From assembly GCA_000277545.1 (NCBI GenBank), contig AKXM01000055.1, positions 62,001 to 126,000 on the forward strand: a DNA stretch of 64,000 bases, written 5' to 3'. The position numbers and the translations under genes are program-made. The notes beneath the pieces are model-generated. The model had not been told where the DNA came from. It saw only the letters and a list, made by a program, of their open reading frames with translations, and ran no database searches. Numbering within the stretch: position 1 is the stretch's first letter; every line of letters starts with the position of its first letter. Below are positions 9,778 through 19,387 of the stretch, in pieces. Source of the stretch: Enterobacter sp. Ag1. Its GTDB lineage: Bacteria; Pseudomonadota; Gammaproteobacteria; Enterobacterales; Enterobacteriaceae.

Positions 9778-10185
9778 ATGAAATATCCTGTGTATTTGCA
9801 CCAGGCCGAAAGTGGAAGCTGGTCAGGGTTTGTGCCGGATATTGAAGGCTGCTATTTCGCCGGAGACACCATCGATGAGGCTATCGATGACGCCCATGGC
9901 GCGATTAATGCTCATCTGGAATATCAAAGCGAGAAAGGCAGAGCGGTGCCTGTTGCTCTGACGATTAACGATCATAAAAATGATGAGAGTTGCCAGGGGG
10001 GCGTTTGGGGATTTGTTGATATCGATATTACCCGGTACGAAGGTAAATCGGTAAAATTGAATATTACGTTGCCACAATCCTTGCTGGCGAGAATCGATAG
10101 CTATGTCAGTGGTAATAGGGAGTACGCCAGCCGAAGTGGTTTTTTAGCAGAGCTGGCTCGCCGTGAATTAACTAAACGCCTGTAG
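9778..10185 (+). CDS. hicB: HicB-family antitoxin with ribbon-helix-helix domain
   Basis: 135-aa antitoxin. The N-terminal half is the degenerate RNase H-like HicB fold (MKYPVYLHQAESGSWSGFVPDIEGCYFAGDTIDEAI). The C-terminal half is a ribbon-helix-helix DNA-binding domain (VKLNITLPQSLLARIDSYV ... YASRSGFLAELARREL). The start at 9778 is set by AGGAGAGAGG about eight bases upstream; the frame is open further upstream but has no ribosome site. It probably neutralises HicA and represses the pair at the palindrome at 9504-9528. Confidence 0.9.
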   Translation: MKYPVYLHQAESGSWSGFVPDIEGCYFAGDTIDEAIDDAHGAINAHLEYQSEKGRAVPVALTINDHKNDESCQGGVWGFVDIDITRYEGKSVKLNITLPQSLLARIDSYVSGNREYASRSGFLAELARRELTKRL

Positions 10186-10202
10186 CTTCTCATCACGAAT
10201 AT

Positions 10203-10232
10203 GGCCCGCCTGGTGCGGGCCTTGTTGTTTTT
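10203..10232 (+). terminator. Terminator between hicB and nepI
   Basis: Stem GGCCCGC / GCGGGCC with a five-base loop, followed by TTGTTGTTTTT, 17 bp after hicB and just before the convergent nepI stop. Confidence 0.8.
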
Positions 10233-10237
10233 ACAAC

Positions 10238-11419
10238 TTAAGCCCGCACCTTCACCGTAACCAGCACCGCTGTCAGCAGCATCAGGCTGCCGGACAAGAT
10301 AAGCGGGGCCAGCAGGCCGAGGTTATCCAGCGCGAGGCCGCCTATTGCCGCCCCGCAGGTGTTGGCCAGTTGAATCACGGCCACCTGAATTGACCCGGCT
10401 TTTTCCGCCTGATCCGCCAGCGAGCGGGTGATCCACGTTGACCAGCCGACCGGCACGAGGGCAAAGGCCAGCCCCCAGACAATAGCAATCACCGATGCCA
10501 CGGCTTTGTTCGTCCCCCACAGCACCAGTACCGCCGCGCTGATAGCGAGAATTAATGGCGCGCAGGCCAGGGCCAGCTTGAGCGATCGTTTCAGGATCGG
10601 GGCGGAAAGAGAGGTGCCGACGAAGCTGGCAATACCGAAGCTCAGCAGCACCAGCGTCAGGCCGTCCACGTCAAAGCCCGCCAGGGTCATATAAACCGGG
10701 CGAATATAGGTAAAGAACGAGAACTGCCCGGCGAACGCCATGAAAATTGCCAGCATACCCGCCAGCACGCCCGGGCGTTTGAGCAGGCCAAACATGTTTT
10801 GCTTCTGGTGCGCCGCTTCCCCTGGCAGAGAAGGCAGCGCTTTCCAGACCCAAATAATACAGGCGATACCCATCAGGGCGGCGGCGTTAAAGACGTTGCG
10901 CCAGCCGATGATCCCCCCGAGGAAGCTGCCCAGCGGGGCGGCAATCACTAGCGCAATCGAGACGGCTCCGAAGATAACGGACAGCGCCTTAGGCACCGTG
11001 CGCGCGGGCACAAGGCGCATGGTCAGCGAGGCCGACATTGCCCAGAACCCGCCCAATGCCAGCCCAAGACAGGCGCGACCAAGCAGCAGCAGAGAGAAGT
11101 TGCCCGCGAACGAAACCAGCAGGCAGGAGGCGGTGAGCAGGACGGCAAAAAGCAGCACCACGCGGCGGCGATCGGTCGATCCTATCAGGTTGGTGACAAA
11201 CAGGCTGGCAAACATCGCCACAAAGGCGGTGACCGTGACCGACTGCCCGGCAAGGCCTTCGGAGATATTCAGTTCCTGCGCCATCGGCGTCAGCAGGCTA
11301 ACCGGCAAAAACTCAACGGTAATCAGGCAGGCCACGCAAAACGCGATGGCAAAGACTGCCGACCAGTTGGGGCGTGTTATCGAGGTTGCCGGAATGGTAT
11401 GGGGGGCGGTTTCATTCAT
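10238..11419 (-). CDS. nepI: Purine ribonucleoside efflux MFS transporter NepI
   Basis: 393-aa, 12-helix major facilitator that in E. coli exports inosine and guanosine by proton antiport. The match to E. coli NepI is extensive: [51 protein letters not shown], and [18 protein letters not shown] near the C-terminus. I use the ATG at 11419 (MNETAPHTI) because CAGG and AGGAC lie just upstream; ten extra residues are possible. It converges on hicB. In E. coli nepI lies elsewhere, so it belongs to the accessory left region. Confidence 0.9.
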   Translation of the reverse strand: MNETAPHTIPATSITRPNWSAVFAIAFCVACLITVEFLPVSLLTPMAQELNISEGLAGQSVTVTAFVAMFASLFVTNLIGSTDRRRVVLLFAVLLTASCLLVSFAGNFSLLLLGRACLGLALGGFWAMSASLTMRLVPARTVPKALSVIFGAVSIALVIAAPLGSFLGGIIGWRNVFNAAALMGIACIIWVWKALPSLPGEAAHQKQNMFGLLKRPGVLAGMLAIFMAFAGQFSFFTYIRPVYMTLAGFDVDGLTLVLLSFGIASFVGTSLSAPILKRSLKLALACAPLILAISAAVLVLWGTNKAVASVIAIVWGLAFALVPVGWSTWITRSLADQAEKAGSIQVAVIQLANTCGAAIGGLALDNLGLLAPLILSGSLMLLTAVLVTVKVRA

Positions 11420-11449
11420 CCTGAAGTCCTGGGTCAAAGTTTGGGGCAA

Positions 11450-12007
11450 GCCTTCCAGTGTATCACCGCTTGCGCAACGTCTTTAACCTTTTGGCAACTT
11501 CACTCGGTATTGCGCGGCAGGCGTTCAAGATCCCTTTATCTGAATCAAACAAAAAATAAACAAATTTAACAAAAAACGAACAATTTTCTGGGGCTAAGAG
11601 AATAATATAACCCCCTAAATTTACGAGGCTTTTATCTCTCAATAATCATTTTCCCGAAAGGTTTACCTGGTCATTTCTTAGGCGTTATTAAGACCGAGCT
11701 TATGCAACATAAAGAATTGGTATCTATTACTTAAATAAAATTTAGCTTAATTTAGCCATACTTCGTAGCCCATCACGAATATATAAAAATTTCATCTTGA
11801 ATTATTAAAGATAACTTTATACGGCACATTAAATAATGTGCTGGGGAAACGTTTGTCTTTAATTCTAATGAAACCACTGAGCATTCTAAGGAATTCCCAC
11901 AGGATGTGGGGAATGCGTTATGCGGTCATTTAAGACCGATGATGATTCAAACGGAGTCATGAAGGATGCCTGACTCCGATGTGCGTTTTATATATGAAGG
12001 AATACCC
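11450..12007. other. Long AT-rich regulatory region between nepI and fimA
   Basis: About 560 bp with no convincing gene. It is much richer in A+T than its flanks, as expected for an H-NS-silenced fimbrial promoter. Structured elements lie near its right end: ATTCCCAC / GTGGGGAAT (11893-11914), an overlapping GCATTC / GAATGC pair (11881-11916) and CGGTC / GACCG (11923-11938). The ten-mer TTAAGACCGA occurs at 11688 and 11931. I saw no flanking inverted repeats of the kind that bound the E. coli fimS switch, which agrees with a FimZ/FimY/FimW-controlled, non-inverting promoter. Confidence 0.6.
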
Positions 12008-12562
12008 ATGAAATTAAGCAAAATCGCCTCTTCTCTGATCGCAACCGTTGCTCTGGTCAGCAGCGCCGCTAACGCAGCAGATCCTGTTACCGTTAATGGC
12101 GGGACCGTGCATTTCCAGGGCGAGCTGGTTAACGCCGCTTGTGCGGTAAGCACTCAGTCCGACGGCCAGATCGTTAAACTGGGCCAGTACCGTACCGCCG
12201 CTTTCACCAAAGTGGGCGATACCTCTTCCCAGATCCCATTCAACATCGTTCTGACCGATTGCGATAGCACCGTGGCGGCCACCGCTTCTGTGGCATTCAC
12301 CGGCCAGACTGATGCGACCGACCCAACGCTGCTGGCGGTAAACTCAAGCGGGAACGCAACCACCGCGAAAGGCGTGGGTATCGAGATCCTGGATCGTACC
12401 TCTAAGACCCTGTCTCCGAACGGTTCTACCTTCTCTACCGCTCAGACTCTGAACGACGGTGAGAACACCATTCCGTTCACCGCTCGCTATAAAGCAACCG
12501 CTGCCACCGCGACTGCCGGTGCTGCGAACGCGGACGCAACTTTCGTTATGAAATACGAATAA
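12008..12562 (+). CDS. fimA: Type 1 fimbrial major subunit FimA
   Basis: 184-aa major pilin. A Sec signal peptide ([23 protein letters not shown]) precedes the mature start [18 protein letters not shown]. The disulfide cysteines lie in VNAACAVST and VLTDCDST. The C-terminus ends [10 protein letters not shown], with the beta-zipper pattern and penultimate tyrosine read by chaperones. The start at 12008 follows GAAGGAAT. First gene of fimAICDHF; subunits cross the inner membrane by Sec, bind FimC and polymerise at FimD. Confidence 0.95.
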   Translation: MKLSKIASSLIATVALVSSAANAADPVTVNGGTVHFQGELVNAACAVSTQSDGQIVKLGQYRTAAFTKVGDTSSQIPFNIVLTDCDSTVAATASVAFTGQTDATDPTLLAVNSSGNATTAKGVGIEILDRTSKTLSPNGSTFSTAQTLNDGENTIPFTARYKATAATATAGAANADATFVMKYE

Positions 12563-12640
12563 TCAGCCACGGCTGAGAGCACAGGGATGATTCAGCCTCA
12601 CGGATGAGGCTTGTCCGACGCGAGTCCAGAGAGGACGATG

Positions 12641-13186
12641 ATGATAAGGAAAATCCTGCTCCTGGCGATGCTGGCTGCGGTGAATCCCGTTCAGGCAAAG
12701 CGCATTGTGGTTATCCACGGTGGGGAAGTGCATATGCAGGGTGAGCTGGTTAACGGCGCCTGCGCCGTCGCGCCTGAAAGTCAGGAAATGACGGTGCAAA
12801 TGGGCCAGTACCCGAGCAACGTATTTAAAGATGTTGGCAGCTACGCGCCGCCCAGCATCCCTTTTACCCTTCGGCTGACGGACTGTCGCCCGGAGGTTTA
12901 TGACCATGTGGGCATCGCGTTTCAGGGATCTACTCCTGCGGAAGATCCTCTGGTCTTTCTGGCTACGTCCAGCGTAAGTGGCAATGACGCCAGCAGCGGC
13001 ATTGGCCTCGCATTATTCGACCAACAGCAGCAGCTGATTATTCCCAATAGCGAACCGGCGTCTTATTCGGAAATAACTACGCAGGAAATGAGTTTTCATT
13101 TTACTGCCCGTTATCGCGCGGTTTCTAAGCATATGTCGCCCGGAAATATTCGCTCTGACGTCTGGTTCACGCTGGTTTATCCCTGA
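12641..13186 (+). CDS. fimI: Fimbrial minor subunit FimI-like
   Basis: 181-aa pilin-like protein with a signal peptide ([19 protein letters not shown]). The first mature segment ([22 protein letters not shown]) closely parallels FimA, and the second cysteine is in LTDCRPE. Position after fimA and before the chaperone matches FimI in Salmonella and E. coli. GAGGA lies upstream; ATG at 12638 or 12641 could both serve, and 12641 has the better spacing. Role in known systems: minor subunit linked to rod assembly and anchoring. Confidence 0.88.
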   Translation: MIRKILLLAMLAAVNPVQAKRIVVIHGGEVHMQGELVNGACAVAPESQEMTVQMGQYPSNVFKDVGSYAPPSIPFTLRLTDCRPEVYDHVGIAFQGSTPAEDPLVFLATSSVSGNDASSGIGLALFDQQQQLIIPNSEPASYSEITTQEMSFHFTARYRAVSKHMSPGNIRSDVWFTLVYP

Positions 13187-13230
13187 ACCTCTGCTTTTCC
13201 ATTCTGGCTATTTTGATGGTACCTGTCGTG

Positions 13231-13926
13231 ATGAACAAATTATATAAAGCCGCTTCGGCACTGATGCTCTCTTTAATGATGATGACTTTTAATGCGCAGG
13301 CTGCGGGCGGTATTGCCCTGGGCGCTACGCGCGTTATTTATCCGGCCGACGCGAAACAAACTTCGCTGGCCATCACCAACAGCGATCCGAAAGAGCGCTT
13401 CCTGGTGAACTCATGGATCGAGAACGATCTCGGCCAGAAAGAGAAAAGTTTTGTGGTTACGCCGCCGCTGTTTGTCAGTGAGCCAAAAAGCGAAAACACG
13501 CTGCGTATTATCTATGCCGGGCCGGCGTTACCGACGGATCGCGAGTCTATTTTCTGGATGAACGTGAAGGCCATTCCTTCCGTGGATAAAAACAGCGTTG
13601 AGGGAAAAAACGTCCTTCAACTGGCGGTGCTTTCCCGCATCAAACTGTTTGTACGCCCTAAAAATCTGCAGATGCAGCCGGAAGATGCGCTGAAAGAGAT
13701 TCGCTTCGCGCGCAACGGTCAGTACCTGAAGATCAGTAACCCGTCGCCTTACTACGTTTCACTGGTCAACCTGAAAATGGGGAGTGAAAAACTGCCTAAC
13801 ACCATGGTGGCACCGAAAAATAGCGTGCAGGTTGCCGTACCGTCCGGCGTTCAGGGGGCGGTGAGCTTCCAGACTGTGAACGACTACGGCGCGGTGACTA
13901 AAGCACAAGCGGGTGTCATGCAGTAA
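13231..13926 (+). CDS. fimC: Periplasmic fimbrial chaperone FimC
   Basis: 231-aa PapD-family chaperone. Signal peptide [24 protein letters not shown], then two immunoglobulin-like domains. Family motifs are [26 protein letters not shown], the FVVTPPLF strand, and [12 protein letters not shown] followed by [15 protein letters not shown]. It binds nascent subunits by donor-strand complementation and delivers them to FimD. An ATG at 13216 would add five residues; the signal peptide favours 13231. Confidence 0.95.
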   Translation: MNKLYKAASALMLSLMMMTFNAQAAGGIALGATRVIYPADAKQTSLAITNSDPKERFLVNSWIENDLGQKEKSFVVTPPLFVSEPKSENTLRIIYAGPALPTDRESIFWMNVKAIPSVDKNSVEGKNVLQLAVLSRIKLFVRPKNLQMQPEDALKEIRFARNGQYLKISNPSPYYVSLVNLKMGSEKLPNTMVAPKNSVQVAVPSGVQGAVSFQTVNDYGAVTKAQAGVMQ

Positions 13927-13957
13927 CGCCAGGCGGGCAAAGGGAAGCAGGTAAATC

Positions 13958-16552
13958 ATGAAGAGATCAGTCTCGCGTAAAGTGTTTACGCTAGCGCCGC
14001 TGGCGGCGACCATTGTGGCCTCATTTTGGCCCGCGTTCGCTGCCGCTGAGAGCTATTTCAACCCGGCATTTTTGTCGGACGATACCGCGGCGGTGGCGGA
14101 TCTGTCTCGCTTCGAAAAAGGCAGCAGCCAGCCGCCGGGCGTTTATCGCGTGGACATCTGGCGCAACGATGAATTTGTTGCCACCGAAGACGTGCATTTT
14201 ACGGCGACGGAATCGAAAGTCCCTGCTTCTGAAGCCGTGAAGTCCGGCGGGCTGACGGCCTGCCTCGACGTCGACTGGCTCAAGCGGCTCGGGCTGAATA
14301 TGCTGGCGTATCCTGAGCTGGCGAAATATAAGTCCGGGGAGTGCGTCCCCTTGACCACGGCCGTGCCAGGCGCTGAAATGAGCTATGACTTTTCGCGTCT
14401 GCGACTGGATATTAGCCTGCCACAGGCCTCTTTAATCAACAGCGCCCGCGGTTACATTCCACCGGATCAGTGGGATGAAGGGATCCCGGCGGCGTTGCTG
14501 AACTACACCTTCACCGGCAACCGCGGCACTTACAACGACAGCTACTATCTGAACCTGCAAAGCGGCCTGAATCTGGGCCCGTGGCGCCTGCGCAATAACG
14601 GGGCCTGGAACTACACCAGCGGCGATGGCCACCACCAGAATCAATGGCAGAACATCAGTACGACGCTGCAGCGCACGATTATCCCGCTCAAGGGCGAGCT
14701 GGTCATGGGCGACAGCAACACCGGCAGCGATGTGTTCGACAGCCTCGGGTTTCGTGGGGCGCGCCTCTATTCTTCCGACAGCATGTACCCGGACAGCCTG
14801 CAGGGCTACGCGCCAACCGTGCGCGGGATTGCCCGCACCAACGCCAAGATTGTTGTCCGCCAGAACGGCTACGTGATTTATCAGAGCTATGTCTCTCCGG
14901 GCGCGTTTGCCATCAGCGACCTTAACCCGACCTCTTCAAGCGGTGACTTAGAGGTTACGGTAGAGGAGAAAGACGGCTCTGTGCAGAAATACTCCGTGCC
15001 TTATTCCACCGTGCCGATGCTGCAGCGTGAAGGCCGGTTTAAATATGATGTGGTGATGGGGGATTTCCGCAGCGGGAATAACCAGCAGGATAAGCCGTTC
15101 TTTACTCAGGGTACGTTGATTGCCGGTCTGCCGAACGGCTACACCGCCTATGGTGGGACACAGCTGGCAGAGCGCTATACCGCCGTTGCGTTAGGTGCCG
15201 GGAAAAACCTCGGTGACTGGGGGGCGATTTCGCTCGATCTTACCCATGCGCGCAGCAAGCTGGCGGATGACAGCGATCATCAGGGGCAGTCGCTGCGCTT
15301 CCTGTACGCCAAATCCCTGAGCGGCTACGGAACTAACTTCCAGCTGCTGGGCTATCGCTACTCCACGCGCGGTTTTTACACTCTGGATGATGTGGCCTAC
15401 CGGAATATGGAAGGCTACCAGTACGAGTGGCAAAACAATGACAGCAACCGGCAGGAACTGGTGGCGACCAGCTATCACAACCTGCGCTACAACAAAAAGG
15501 GCCGATTTCAGGTCAATATCTCCCAGTCTCTGGGGGATTACGGCTCGGTCTATGTTTCCGGCAGCCAGCAAACTTACTGGGGAACCGATCAGGACAACAC
15601 CTGGTACCAGCTGGGGTACTCCAGCGGCTGGCGCGGGATCAGCTACTCGCTTTCCTGGTCGTGGAGTAAGTCGCTCGGCCTGGCAGACACCAACCGGATT
15701 GTCGCCTTCAACCTTTCGATTCCGTTTAGCACGCTGCTTGGGCACGGTTATTCGCGCGATACGGCGCTGGATCGTGCCTACGCCACGATGGCCACAAGCC
15801 GCAGCTCTGACGGCAAAAACAGCTGGCAATCCGGGGTCGGCGGCACGCTGCTGGAAGGTCGCAACCTGAACTACAGCGTGAGTCAGGGGCATACCAGCAA
15901 TAACGGCTATTCCGGCAGCGCCACTGCCAACTGGCAGGCCACGTACGGCACGCTTGGCCTGGGCTACAACTATGACCGCAACCAGCATGACTTCAACTGG
16001 CAGGCTTCCGGTGGCGTGGTCGGCCATGCGGACGGGGTGACCTTCAGCCAGCCGCTGGGCGACACCAACGTGTTGATTAAAGCGCCGGGCGCTTCCGGCG
16101 TCAGCATTGAAAACCAGACCGGGGTGAAAACCGACTGGCGTGGCTATGCCGTTATGCCGTATGCCACGGTTTACCGCTACAACCGCGTAGCGCTCGACAC
16201 CAACACAATGGACAACCACACCGACATTGAAAACAACGTCAGCAGCGTAGTGCCGACGGAGGGTGCCCTGGTCCGCGCCACCTTCGATGCCCGAATTGGC
16301 GTGCGCGCCATCCTCACCGTTAAACGCGGCGACCGCCCGGTGCCGTTTGGTTCCGTGGTGCGGGAAGAGCAAAGCGGTGTGACCAGCATGGCCGGTGACG
16401 ACGGGCAGATTTACCTCAGCGGCCTGCCGCTGAAAGGCAAATTGCTGATCCAGTGGGGCGACGGGAAGGGTTCCCAGTGCCGCGCCAACTATTCCCTGCC
16501 GGAAGAGAGCCTGAAACAGGCTGTCGTCATGGCAACCGCCACCTGTTCATAG
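13958..16552 (+). CDS. fimD: Outer-membrane fimbrial usher FimD
   Basis: 864-aa usher. Order: signal peptide (1-28), N-terminal chaperone-binding domain ([24 protein letters not shown]), 24-strand barrel with plug in the middle ([25 protein letters not shown], and [28 protein letters not shown] in the plug region) and C-terminal domains with the paired cysteines in [11 protein letters not shown] and MATATCS. Length and layout are typical. It secretes subunits from FimC complexes and nucleates the pilus with the adhesin encoded next. Confidence 0.96.
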   Translation: MKRSVSRKVFTLAPLAATIVASFWPAFAAAESYFNPAFLSDDTAAVADLSRFEKGSSQPPGVYRVDIWRNDEFVATEDVHFTATESKVPASEAVKSGGLTACLDVDWLKRLGLNMLAYPELAKYKSGECVPLTTAVPGAEMSYDFSRLRLDISLPQASLINSARGYIPPDQWDEGIPAALLNYTFTGNRGTYNDSYYLNLQSGLNLGPWRLRNNGAWNYTSGDGHHQNQWQNISTTLQRTIIPLKGELVMGDSNTGSDVFDSLGFRGARLYSSDSMYPDSLQGYAPTVRGIARTNAKIVVRQNGYVIYQSYVSPGAFAISDLNPTSSSGDLEVTVEEKDGSVQKYSVPYSTVPMLQREGRFKYDVVMGDFRSGNNQQDKPFFTQGTLIAGLPNGYTAYGGTQLAERYTAVALGAGKNLGDWGAISLDLTHARSKLADDSDHQGQSLRFLYAKSLSGYGTNFQLLGYRYSTRGFYTLDDVAYRNMEGYQYEWQNNDSNRQELVATSYHNLRYNKKGRFQVNISQSLGDYGSVYVSGSQQTYWGTDQDNTWYQLGYSSGWRGISYSLSWSWSKSLGLADTNRIVAFNLSIPFSTLLGHGYSRDTALDRAYATMATSRSSDGKNSWQSGVGGTLLEGRNLNYSVSQGHTSNNGYSGSATANWQATYGTLGLGYNYDRNQHDFNWQASGGVVGHADGVTFSQPLGDTNVLIKAPGASGVSIENQTGVKTDWRGYAVMPYATVYRYNRVALDTNTMDNHTDIENNVSSVVPTEGALVRATFDARIGVRAILTVKRGDRPVPFGSVVREEQSGVTSMAGDDGQIYLSGLPLKGKLLIQWGDGKGSQCRANYSLPEESLKQAVVMATATCS

Positions 16553-16573
16553 CGTGCGGAGAGATTCAGGAAG

Positions 16574-17584
16574 ATGAAAATGAAACTGAAAAATTTGATG
16601 GCCGGGTCGCTGCTGCTGGCGTTTGCTGCCCCAGCTCTGGCGACGGTTTGTGAAAACGAGCTTAAGGTCCCAACCGATATTTCGTACGACCTGTCTGACA
16701 AATTTAATAGTAGCAACAACAACGTCGGGCAGATCGTGACTCTGAGTGAAAAAACAGGGCTGATTGGGGTGAATGCCATCTGTCCTAAAGGAACGTCGGG
16801 GAATACCACCAAGCGTAGCTATGTTACCGATTTACCCATTCAGGAAGTGGTGGGGAGTTATAAATATCTGAAGATAAATGACTACCTTAATGGCGCCATG
16901 AAAATAAACGACAGCTATGCAGGTGATTTTTATCCGCCGGTGAGCTACATGCAAATGGGGTCGCACCCTAACGTATCGAAGAACAAACCTTTTGGGGTCA
17001 CGGATTCGAAGCTGGTGTTTCGCCTTAAAGTCACCCGCCGTTTTATTAACATGGTGCCGATTCCACGCCAGACGATGTTCCGGGTCTACGTAACGACGAC
17101 CTCTGCGGACCCGTTAGATACCGTCGTTTACACCATCAGCTACAGCGGCAAAGTTGAAGTCCCGCAGACCTGCGAAATCAACGCCGGGCAGGTGGTGGAG
17201 TTTGATTTTGGCAGCATCGGGGCATCGTTATTCAGCCAGGCCGGGGCCGGTAACCGCCCGCAAAGCGTGACGCCGCAAAGTAAAACGGTCGGCATCAAAT
17301 GCACTAATATCGATGCCCAGGCTTACCTCACGCTGCGCCTTGAGGCTGAGAAAAGCAGCGGCAATATGATGATATCCGATAACAGCGATCTGGGCTTTAT
17401 CGTGGCGAACGCCAGCGGTACGCCGCTGACGCCAAACAACCTTGGCAGCAAGATTAATTTCCAGCTTGATGATGCCGCTGCGGCCCGGGTGGGAATTCGC
17501 GCCTGGCCGGTCAGCGTGACGGGCGTTAAGCCGAAGGAAGGGCCGTTCACGGCTCGTGGCTATCTGCGCGTTGATTTCGACTAA
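16574..17584 (+). CDS. fimH: FimH-type two-domain tip adhesin
   Basis: 336-aa protein with a signal peptide (MKMKLKNLMAGSLLLAFAAPALA) and mature start TVCENELKVP. The N-terminal ~170 residues are the receptor-binding lectin-like domain, with cysteines in TVCEN and NAICPKG. The C-terminal half is a pilin domain (VPQTCEINAGQVVEFDFGSIG ... GIKCTNIDAQAYLTLRLEA, ending RGYLRVDFD). Position and two-domain size identify it as the tip adhesin. The lectin domain does not visibly match E. coli FimH residue by residue, so mannose binding is plausible but unproven. Confidence 0.85.
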   Translation: MKMKLKNLMAGSLLLAFAAPALATVCENELKVPTDISYDLSDKFNSSNNNVGQIVTLSEKTGLIGVNAICPKGTSGNTTKRSYVTDLPIQEVVGSYKYLKINDYLNGAMKINDSYAGDFYPPVSYMQMGSHPNVSKNKPFGVTDSKLVFRLKVTRRFINMVPIPRQTMFRVYVTTTSADPLDTVVYTISYSGKVEVPQTCEINAGQVVEFDFGSIGASLFSQAGAGNRPQSVTPQSKTVGIKCTNIDAQAYLTLRLEAEKSSGNMMISDNSDLGFIVANASGTPLTPNNLGSKINFQLDDAAAARVGIRAWPVSVTGVKPKEGPFTARGYLRVDFD

Positions 17585-17593
17585 GGGGACCTG

Positions 17594-18115
17594 ATGAACA
17601 AGTTTATCCTGAGCGCGCTGGCGCTGGTCCCGATACTCTGCGTGCCCTCAGTGAAAGCGGCTTCGCCGCTGGGGGAAATCAACGTTGAGCTGCATGGAAC
17701 AATCGTGGATTACACCTGTGTCGTGGAGACGGGCGGGGACAATAAGACGGTGAAGCTTGGCTCGTGGCCGACCAAACAGCTGCGCACCGCCGGGAGCACA
17801 ACTCAGGCAATGCCGTTTAACCTGAAGCTAACCGGCTGCCCGCCGAGCGGTACCGCCTCTATCACCTTTAATGGCAAGAGTACCGGCACGGGACTGCTGG
17901 CGCTAAACGCTGCCAGTACGGCGAAAAATGTGGCCATTGAGCTACTGAATGAGGATAAGTCCCGATTGTTGTTGAATGATGCCAGTAAAACGATGCCGGT
18001 TGATGCCAACGGCGATGTGACGCTCAAGTTTTGGGCAAACTATATTGCCACGGCGGACAACGCGGATGCCGGGCTGGCCAATGCGGATGCGACGTTTCTG
18101 ATTAACTACAATTAA
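17594..18115 (+). CDS. fimF: Minor fimbrial subunit FimF-like
   Basis: 173-aa pilin with a signal peptide (MNKFILSALALVPILCVPSVKA) and mature start ASPLGEINVELHGTIVDYTCVVE. The second cysteine is in KLTGCPPSG and the C-terminus ends ADATFLINYN. It follows the adhesin gene by nine bases, the place of FimF, which links the adhesin to the rod. Salmonella-type clusters have a single such subunit here, as seen. A terminator hairpin follows. Confidence 0.88.
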   Translation: MNKFILSALALVPILCVPSVKAASPLGEINVELHGTIVDYTCVVETGGDNKTVKLGSWPTKQLRTAGSTTQAMPFNLKLTGCPPSGTASITFNGKSTGTGLLALNAASTAKNVAIELLNEDKSRLLLNDASKTMPVDANGDVTLKFWANYIATADNADAGLANADATFLINYN

Positions 18116-18141
18116 AGCATCGTTAATGGTTCCAGAAAATA

Positions 18142-18166
18142 ACCGGGAGGAGTCTTCCCGGTATTT
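18142..18166 (+). terminator. Terminator after the fim structural operon
   Basis: Stem ACCGGGA / TCCCGGT with a seven-base loop, followed by ATTT; lies between fimF and the convergent fimZ. Confidence 0.7.
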
Positions 18167-18190
18167 CCGCTTCCGGTGCGTAATGGTCCT

Positions 18191-18823
18191 TTATAGCAGT
18201 TCATGCACCTTGGCATAGTCAATCAGCTCGACAATGGAAGTGAGTCCGAGTTTAGAGAATATATTAGCTTTATGTGCGCTAATGGTCTTGTTACTCAGTA
18301 ATAGCTGTTCGGCAATCTCTTTATTCGACAGGCCGTTTGCCAAATAACGCAAGACTGTGATTTCGCGGTTGGATAACGGCATATCGTCCATCGTTCCCCG
18401 GCGTGATTTATGGCTGCTGATAAAATGCAGCGTTTCCGAAGGGAAAAAGGAGTAGCCAGAAAGCAACATTTCAACCGCGTTAAATATATCTTCCTGTTCC
18501 TTACGTTTGCTCACAAATCCGTTGGCGCCGGCCTGAATAGCGCGCCCTGCGTAAAACGACTCTGATTTTGACGACAGGAAAAGGATTTTGGTTTTTTCCT
18601 GTAATCCTTTGATTCTTTTAAGTAATGTAAAGCCATCTGTGTTGGGGAGTTCAACGTCAAGAATCACCAGATCGACTGGATTCGCGCGCATATAGTCGAT
18701 AACTTCCCGACCATCATCTGTTTTTAAAACAACATTAATATCTTTATTTTTCTGGAGGAGAACTTCTATCGACATTCTGACAATAGGATGCTCGTCCATA
18801 ATGATTACGGATGCCGGTTTCAT
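18191..18823 (-). CDS. fimZ: Fimbrial response regulator FimZ
   Basis: 210-aa NarL/LuxR-type response regulator. The receiver phospho-acceptor is D56 (DLVILDVELPNTDG), with the acidic pocket near VIIMDEHP. The C-terminal HTH reads LSNREITVLRYLANGLSNKEIAEQLLLSNKTISAHK. It matches Salmonella/E. coli FimZ closely along its length. In Salmonella FimZ activates the fimA promoter together with FimY. The start is MKPASVIIMD; seventeen upstream in-frame residues are unlike the family. It is convergent with the structural genes. Confidence 0.94.
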   Translation of the reverse strand: MKPASVIIMDEHPIVRMSIEVLLQKNKDINVVLKTDDGREVIDYMRANPVDLVILDVELPNTDGFTLLKRIKGLQEKTKILFLSSKSESFYAGRAIQAGANGFVSKRKEQEDIFNAVEMLLSGYSFFPSETLHFISSHKSRRGTMDDMPLSNREITVLRYLANGLSNKEIAEQLLLSNKTISAHKANIFSKLGLTSIVELIDYAKVHELL

Positions 18824-19387
18824 TTTTTTTTGCCTCGATTGTTTGATAAAAACATCGCTTTGACACAGCGTCAATGGCAGCGAAAGTGATAAACAGTGAG
18901 TTGGCGGTTGCCGGTCTTTATGCGGGAACCTCCTTGTTTTTTTTAACTCTCTTCCTTTTTAAATTCGTTATTGTCGGCGGGAGAATGACTGCCTAAATAA
19001 CTTCACATGTAATCCTTATAGATGCCATGGCAAATATAAATATGTGATGAGGTGATTATACAGCGCAGTTTTTGTGGGAAAAGTCTGATGTTCCTGGAAT
19101 AAGTCTAAGTCAATACGAAATGCTGTGTAGTTAATTGACCTTTTTCTAAATTGAATTAACGAACCTAATTTTTTAGTTAAGGTGGGTTAAAAGACTTTTT
19201 ATTGGAGAAAAAATGACATTTAGTTCTGAATGTTGTTATTTTGTTTTGGATCAAAAAGTGCTGAATGGCGTCATAGCGGAATAATTGCTTCCAGGAATAG
19301 TTGTAATTGTTAATTTTTTGTTTGTTTTTAACTCAATTTGAACATTGAAATTAAGTAAATTCTTAAAATATCTTATGCCTCAGTAGG
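18824..19387. other. AT-rich region upstream of fimZ
   Basis: About 560 bp of AT-rich sequence between fimZ and the FimY-like gene, both on the minus strand. It must hold the fimZ promoter. The only gene-like item is a 23-codon plus-strand ORF at 19213-19284. Long AT-rich gaps are common around H-NS-controlled fimbrial regulators. Confidence 0.5.
19213..19284 (+). CDS. Possible small ORF, 23 aa
   Basis: ATG at 19213 with GGAG five bases upstream opens a 23-codon frame (MTFSSECCYFVLDQKVLNGV plus three residues) that ends in TAA. It is in the AT-rich gap upstream of fimZ on the opposite strand. A Shine-Dalgarno at good spacing is the only support; a chance ORF is quite possible. Confidence 0.2.
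   Translation: MTFSSECCYFVLDQKVLNGVIAE

Noticed and set aside
11450..12007. fimS-like invertible promoter
   Set aside because: No pair of matching inverted repeats bounding about 300 bp was found and no fimB/fimE recombinase gene is nearby; FimZ/FimY/FimW control is more consistent.
15191..16372. 393-codon minus-strand open frame inside fimD
   Set aside because: Antisense to the usher barrel; low-complexity Val/Ala/Arg composition and no family resemblance.
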